In this document: in pieces, positions 59,586 to 64,000 of the stretch | Layout of the letters: each line of letters starts with the position of its first letter | How positions within the stretch are numbered: position 1 is the first letter of the stretch | Origin: Zea mays | Taxonomy: Eukaryota; Streptophyta; Magnoliopsida; Poales; Poaceae | Length of the DNA stretch: 64,000 bases | Direction: 5' to 3' | Assembly (NCBI RefSeq): GCF_902167145.1 | Contig: NC_050096.1 | Location: 85,618,683 to 85,682,682 of the forward strand | Made by a program: the position numbers and the translations under genes | Notes under the pieces: model-generated | What the model was told of the DNA's origin: nothing | Databases searched by the model: none | Seen by the model: the letters and a program-made list of their open reading frames with translations, nothing else

Positions 59586-60075
59586 AGTATATTTAGCTCA
59601 TTCCTAAGTTTGCTAAAAGTCTTTTCATCCAATGGCTTGTTGAAGATATCGGCTAATTGGTTGTGGCTGCTACCATAAGCAATTTAGATATCACCCTTTT
59701 GTTGGTGATCTCTCAGAAAGTGATACCGGATGTATATGTGCTTAGTGCGGCTGTGTTCAACGGGATAATCCGCCATGTGGATTGCACTGTCATTATCACA
59801 TAGAAGAGGAACTTTGCTCAATTTGTAGCCATAGTCCCTAAGGCTTTGCCTCATCCAAAGTAATTGTGCACAACAATGGCCTACAGCAATATACTCGGCT
59901 TCGGCGGTGGAAAGAGCTACTGAGTTTTGTTTCTTTGAAGCCCAAGACACCAGGGATCTTCCCAAAAACTGACAAGTCTCTGATGTGCTCTTCCTGTCAA
60001 TTTACATCCAGCATAATCGGCATCGGAATACCCTTGGGGTACCAAAGCCCAAACTTAGGAGTGTAAACTAAATAT
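59586..60075 (-). pseudogene. RNase H fragment of the third Sirevirus
   Basis: Contains SWASKKQNSVALSTAEAEYIAV and LLCDNDSAIHMADYP with catalytic acids. The frame shifts after HQQKGDI near 59684, and a small deletion near 60000-60025 removes part of the block holding the first catalytic aspartate. Confidence 0.85.
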
Positions 60076-61790
60076 CTCATGATTCTTTTTACGGCCCTAA
60101 GGTGAACTTCCTTAGGATTTTCCTAGAACCTTGCACATATACCTTTTGATCTACGGATTTACCTCCCGTGTTGAGGTCGAGATGCCCATTGATTCCCATA
60201 GATGTCTTGATGGGTTTGCCATTCTTCATTGCAAACATCTTGAGTATATCTTGAATGTACTTAGTTTGGCTGATGAAGGTGCCCTCTTGGAGTTACTTGA
60301 TTTGAAATCCAAGGAAATACTTCAACTCCCCCATCATTGACATCTCGAATTTCTGTATCATAATCCTACTAAACTCTTCACAAGATCACTTGTTAGTAGA
60401 TCCAAATATAATATCATCAACATAAATTTAGCATATAAACAAGTCTTTTGCAATTGTTTTAGTGAAGAGAATAGGGTCACCTTTTCCAACTTTGAAGCCA
60501 TTAGTGATAATGAAGTCTCGCAGGCATTCGTACCATGCTCTTGGGGCTTGCTTGAGTCCATAAAGCGCCTTTGAGAGCTTATACACATGGTTAGGATACT
60601 CACTATCTTCAAAGCTGGGAGGTTGCTCAACATACACCTCTTCCTTGATAGGGCCATTGAGGAAGGCACTTTTCACGTCCATTTGATATAGCTTAAAGCC
60701 ATGGTAAGTAGCATAGGCAAGTAATATACGAATTGACTCAAGCCTAGCCATGGGTGCATAGGTTTCATCGAAATCCAAACTTTCGACTTGTGAATATCCC
60801 TTTGCAACAAGTCGGGCTTTGTTCCTTGTCACCACACCATGCTCATCTTTCTTGTTGCGGAATACCCACTTGGACCTACAACATTTTGGTTAGGACGTGG
60901 AACTAAATGTCATACCTCATTCCTCGTGAAGTTGTTGAGCTCCTCTTGCATTGCCACCACCCAATCCAGATCTCTTAGTGCATCCTCTATCCTGTATGGC
61001 TCAATAGAGGACACAAAAGAGTAATGTTCACAAAAATGTGCAACTCGAGATCTAGTGGTTAGCCCCTTATGAATGTCAACAAGAATGGAGTTAACGGGGT
61101 GATCTCTTTGAATTTCTTGGTGGACCCTTGGGTGTGGCAGTCTTTGATCCCGAATCTCTTATTCATCTTCCTTGTCTTCATTATCATCATCTCCCCCTTG
61201 ATCAATGTCCTCATCTTGAGGTGGCTCATTGTCTTGATCTTCATCCTCTTCTTCTTGAGCCTTGTCCTCATCTTGACTTGGTGGAGATGCTTGCATGGAA
61301 GATGATGGTTGATCTTGTGTTTGTGTGGGCTCCTCGGATTCCTTTGGACACACATCCCCAATGGACATGTTCCTTAGCGCGATGCATGGAGCCTCTTCAT
61401 CATCTAGTTCATCAAGATCAACTTGCTTCACTTGGGAGCCATTAGTCTCATCAAACACAATGTCACAAGAGACTTCAACTAATCCAGAGGACTTATTGAA
61501 GACTCTATATGCCCATGTGTTTGAGTCATAACCTAGTAAAAAGCCTTCTACTGCTTTAGGAGCACATATAAAACTTCTACCTCTCTTAATAAGAACAAAG
61601 CATTTATTCCCAAAGACTCTAAAATAAGAAACATTGGGCTTTTTACCAGCAAGGAATTCATATGACGTTTTCTTGAGGATTCGATGAAGATATAACTGGT
61701 TGATGGAGTAGCAGGCGGTGTTAATAGCCTCCGCCCAAAACCGGTCCGGTGTCTTGTACTCATCAAGCATGGTTCTTGCCATGTCCAATA
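60076..61790 (-). pseudogene. Reverse transcriptase, linker and integrase C-terminus of the third Sirevirus
   Basis: The 61788-61159 frame covers the integrase C-terminus (KKPNVSYFRVFGNKC) and an acidic linker ending in poly-D/E. A frameshifted portion holds the start of RT. The 60835-60428 frame has [33 protein letters not shown] and [12 protein letters not shown]. The YVDDIIF block near 60400 reads in another frame, and the connection domain (about 60130-60300) is short by a deletion. Confidence 0.85.
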
Positions 61791-62306
61791 GAGTTCTATT
61801 TTTCTCTCCACTACACTATTTTGTTGAGGTGTGTAGGGAGAAGAGAACTCATGCTTGATGCCCTCCTCCTCAAGAAATCCTTCGATTTGAGAGTTCTTGA
61901 ACTCCGTTCTATTATCGCTTCTAATCTTTTTGATTCTCAATCCGAACTCATTTTGAGCCCGTCTTAAGAATCTCTTTAGAGTCTCTTGGGTTTGAGATTT
62001 TCCTGCAAAAAGAATACCCAAGTTAAGCGAGAATAGTCATCCACAATTACAAGATACTTACTCCCGCCGATGCTTATGTAAGCGATCGGTCCGAATAGGT
62101 CCATGTGGAGTAACTCAAGCGGCCTGTCGGTCGTCATGATGTTCTTGTGTGGATGATGAAATCCAACTTGCTTCCCTGCTTGACATCCGCTACAAATCCT
62201 GTCTTTCTCAAAATGAACATTGGTTAGTCCTAAAATGTGTTCTCCCTTTAGAAGTTTGTGAAGATTCTTCATCCCAACATAGGCAAGTCGATGATGCCAG
62301 AGCTAG
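61791..62306 (-). pseudogene. Integrase of the third Sirevirus
   Basis: From 62272: MKNLHKLLKGEHI, ICSGCQAGKQ, LLHMDLFGPIAYI with the first catalytic D, then a frameshift near 62000 after VFFLQEN. The next frame continues RIKKIRSDNRTEFKNSQIEG (second D) and NSVVERK (E). A TAG near 62306 replaces a tryptophan codon upstream. Confidence 0.87.
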
Positions 62307-62745
62307 CCCATATTAGTCTTAGCAATTAAGCAAGTGTCTAGTTCAACTTTGTTATCATTAAAATCAACTAAATATAGCTGACCATCTAACACTCCCTTAA
62401 ATGCTATTGAATCACCACTTCTTCTAAAGACAGTAACACCTATATCAGTAAAAAGACAGTTGTAGCCCATTTTGCATAATTGAGAAACAGAAAGCAAATT
62501 GTAATCTAAAGAATCTACGAGAAAAACATTAGAAATGGAATCGTCAGGGGATATATCAATTTTACCCAAACATTTGACCAAACCTTGATTTCCATCCCCG
62601 AATGTAATAGCTCTTTGGGGATCTTCATTTTTCTCATATGAGGAGAACATCCTTTTCTCCTCTGTCATGTGGTTTGTGCACCCGCTATCGATTATCCAAC
62701 TTGATCCACCAGATGCATAAACCTACAAAACAAATTTAGGCCTTG
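62307..62745 (-). pseudogene. Protease and pre-integrase domain of the third Sirevirus
   Basis: WIIDSGC with the catalytic aspartate near 62690, then HMTEEKRMFSSYEKNEDPQ, RAITFGDGNQGLVKCLG and VFLVDSLDYNLLSVSQLCKMGYNC in one open frame. This segment is better preserved than the same part of the second Sirevirus. Gag C-terminal wording (IWVPK type) follows to 63018. Confidence 0.87.
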
Positions 62746-63018
62746 TTCTTGGGTACCCAAACAATCTTGGGTCCTTTTACATTAGAAACAAGCACCTTGG
62801 GTACCCAAACACAAGTTTTTGGACTCTTGTGTTTGCCCCCAACATATTTGGCAACTACTTTGCCTGATTTGTTAGTTAGCACATAAGAAGTATCAAAAGT
62901 TTTAAATGAAATATTATGCTCTTTTTATGCATTAGAAATTGTCTTCTTAGGCATTTTGATGAGTGGTATGCCTAGAACTAGAAGCCTCATTTTTATACAT
63001 AAAAGCATGATGAGAAAC

Positions 63019-64000
63019 TGTCACACCCAGATTTAAGGAACAAAGCCGGGTGCATCTCATACATGCGCCAAAGAAGACAACATATATAATAACAGAGTGT
63101 ATAGAGATAAATGTCATAAAACATCAGAGTATTTATTACATAGCGGAAGACTTAATACAAAATAAAAGAGTAAACATAAAACGAACTAAGGATCGTCGGC
63201 GCCAATGTCAACTGAGAAACACCACCTAGATCAGATCATACTCCTCGCCTTGTGGCTCCTCCTGAACCACCTGCTCTTCTCCTGTGGGGGGGGTGTGAGA
63301 CAGCAAGAGTGAGCTCACATACGTTCATCGCTCAACAAGTCGTGGGGAATAATGTGACATGAACTCACCAAAGGTGGGAGCTCATGGAGTGTAAGGCTTA
63401 TCAAAGGGAATGGTTAAAGCTGAGCATTGCTTTTAAGTAGTTGGTCAAAATTTTATTAGCAATTACTAAGTGTAAGTAAATACCAAACCTTAATAAATAA
63501 TATAACAAAATTAATAATAAACCCATGCATATGCAAATGACAAAATTGAATTTAAGTTCCATAATTTAATCATCAGAGAGTCCTGAGCTGCTCATGACCG
63601 TGAGCTCGGCTAGTATACCAGTTTTACACTCTGCAGAGGTTATACCCTTTACCCACAAGTCATGTTACCCATCTGCCAAGGGGTCGCGACTCCCATACAC
63701 CTCTACCTAGGAAGCGCGACAGGGCAACACTACGAGGCCTTTACAAAGTTCCACTAGCTTCCGAAAACCCGCTACAGTTTATAGGAAGCTCCAATGCAGG
63801 GTTCTTGTCTGACCGCCATCGCAGCAAAATCAATCAAGGACCTCCCTACACTGACCACTCCCCTACTGCCCTTGCCCCTTTCGGGTAAGGTAGTCTTCCA
63901 CTAGCTTTCCTAATTAGTCAGCCAAGGGCGTCCCATTAAACCCTTGTGGTGGCACGTGTTTCTCAAGTTAAGCTCTATGTTCCAATTAACATTAATGATC
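63019..64000 (-). repeat. Tekay-like LTR, minus strand, truncated by the window end
   Basis: In minus sense the LTR ends CTGGGTGTGACA at 63019. Much of it (63290-63990) matches the complement of 3040-3700 in the young element's LTR, including TTGTTGAGCGATGAACGTATGTGAG and CATGACTTGTGGGTAAAG. Divergence is clear (many substitutions and small indels), so it is a related but different copy. Its interior and partner LTR lie beyond the window. Confidence 0.87.

Larger units (their letters stand above)
57677..63018 (-). mobile_element. Third Sirevirus (minus strand), 5' part cut by another LTR element
   Basis: The 3' LTR at 57677-58597 is followed (toward higher coordinates) by the PPT, a non-coding tract, RNase H, RT, linker, integrase, protease and part of gag. 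At 63018 a Tekay-like LTR interrupts it. Its LTR matches 11417-12672, so it is a sister of the first Sirevirus. CTCAC at 57672-57676 is one expected TSD copy. Many frameshifts and stops are present. Confidence 0.9.

Overview
This window looks like nuclear DNA of a grass, most probably maize (Zea) or a close relative. The reasons are Sirevirus-type Ty1/copia elements with maize-like LTRs, large Tekay/Del-type Ty3/gypsy LTRs, dense nesting of transposons with their target-site duplications (TSDs), and short GC-rich genes between repeat blocks. No species marker was searched, so the assignment rests on pattern recognition.

Three probable host genes are visible. (1) A two-exon plant defensin-like gene at 14804-15309 (+). 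(2) A complete ten-exon serine carboxypeptidase-like gene at 19929-22416 (-), with the Ser-Asp-His triad and one GC-AG intron. (3) An intronless EXORDIUM/PHI-1-like secreted protein gene at 39925-40932 (+).

Almost everything else is transposon. From left to right: a decayed Sirevirus (1-12672, +) is split by a very young non-autonomous Tekay-like element (585-8476, TSD ATGAG). Gypsy LTR remnants, two palindromic MITE-like units and the defensin gene follow. Next come an old Tekay-like LTR (-), the carboxypeptidase gene, a Sirevirus 3' remnant, a 1.3 kb PIF/Harbinger deletion derivative (24779-26111, TSD TTA), a decayed gypsy pol (-), and a copia RT/RNase H fragment (+).

The short 3' LTR of that copia fragment is split by a 9.3 kb PIF/Harbinger element (29662-38954, TSD TAA). 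This element carries a Myb/SANT-like ORF, a DDE transposase and an extra small acidic ORF. It has itself received a 2.86 kb solo gypsy LTR (TSD ATAAC) and a fragment of the plastid ndhI gene lying about 40 bp from its right end. After the EXORDIUM-like gene, a complete but defective Sirevirus (42219-51634, -, TSD ATATG) sits inside a gypsy LTR. A CACTA element (53656-56848, TSD TTG) contains a hAT-like element that in turn contains a solo Sirevirus-type LTR. The window closes with another Sirevirus (57677-63018, -) interrupted by a second Tekay-like LTR that runs off the end.

The genes do not form a pathway. The interest lies in layered insertion history: each insertion was identified by termini plus TSD, so relative ages can be read directly. 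The most unusual object is the composite PIF/Harbinger element at 29.7-39.0 kb.
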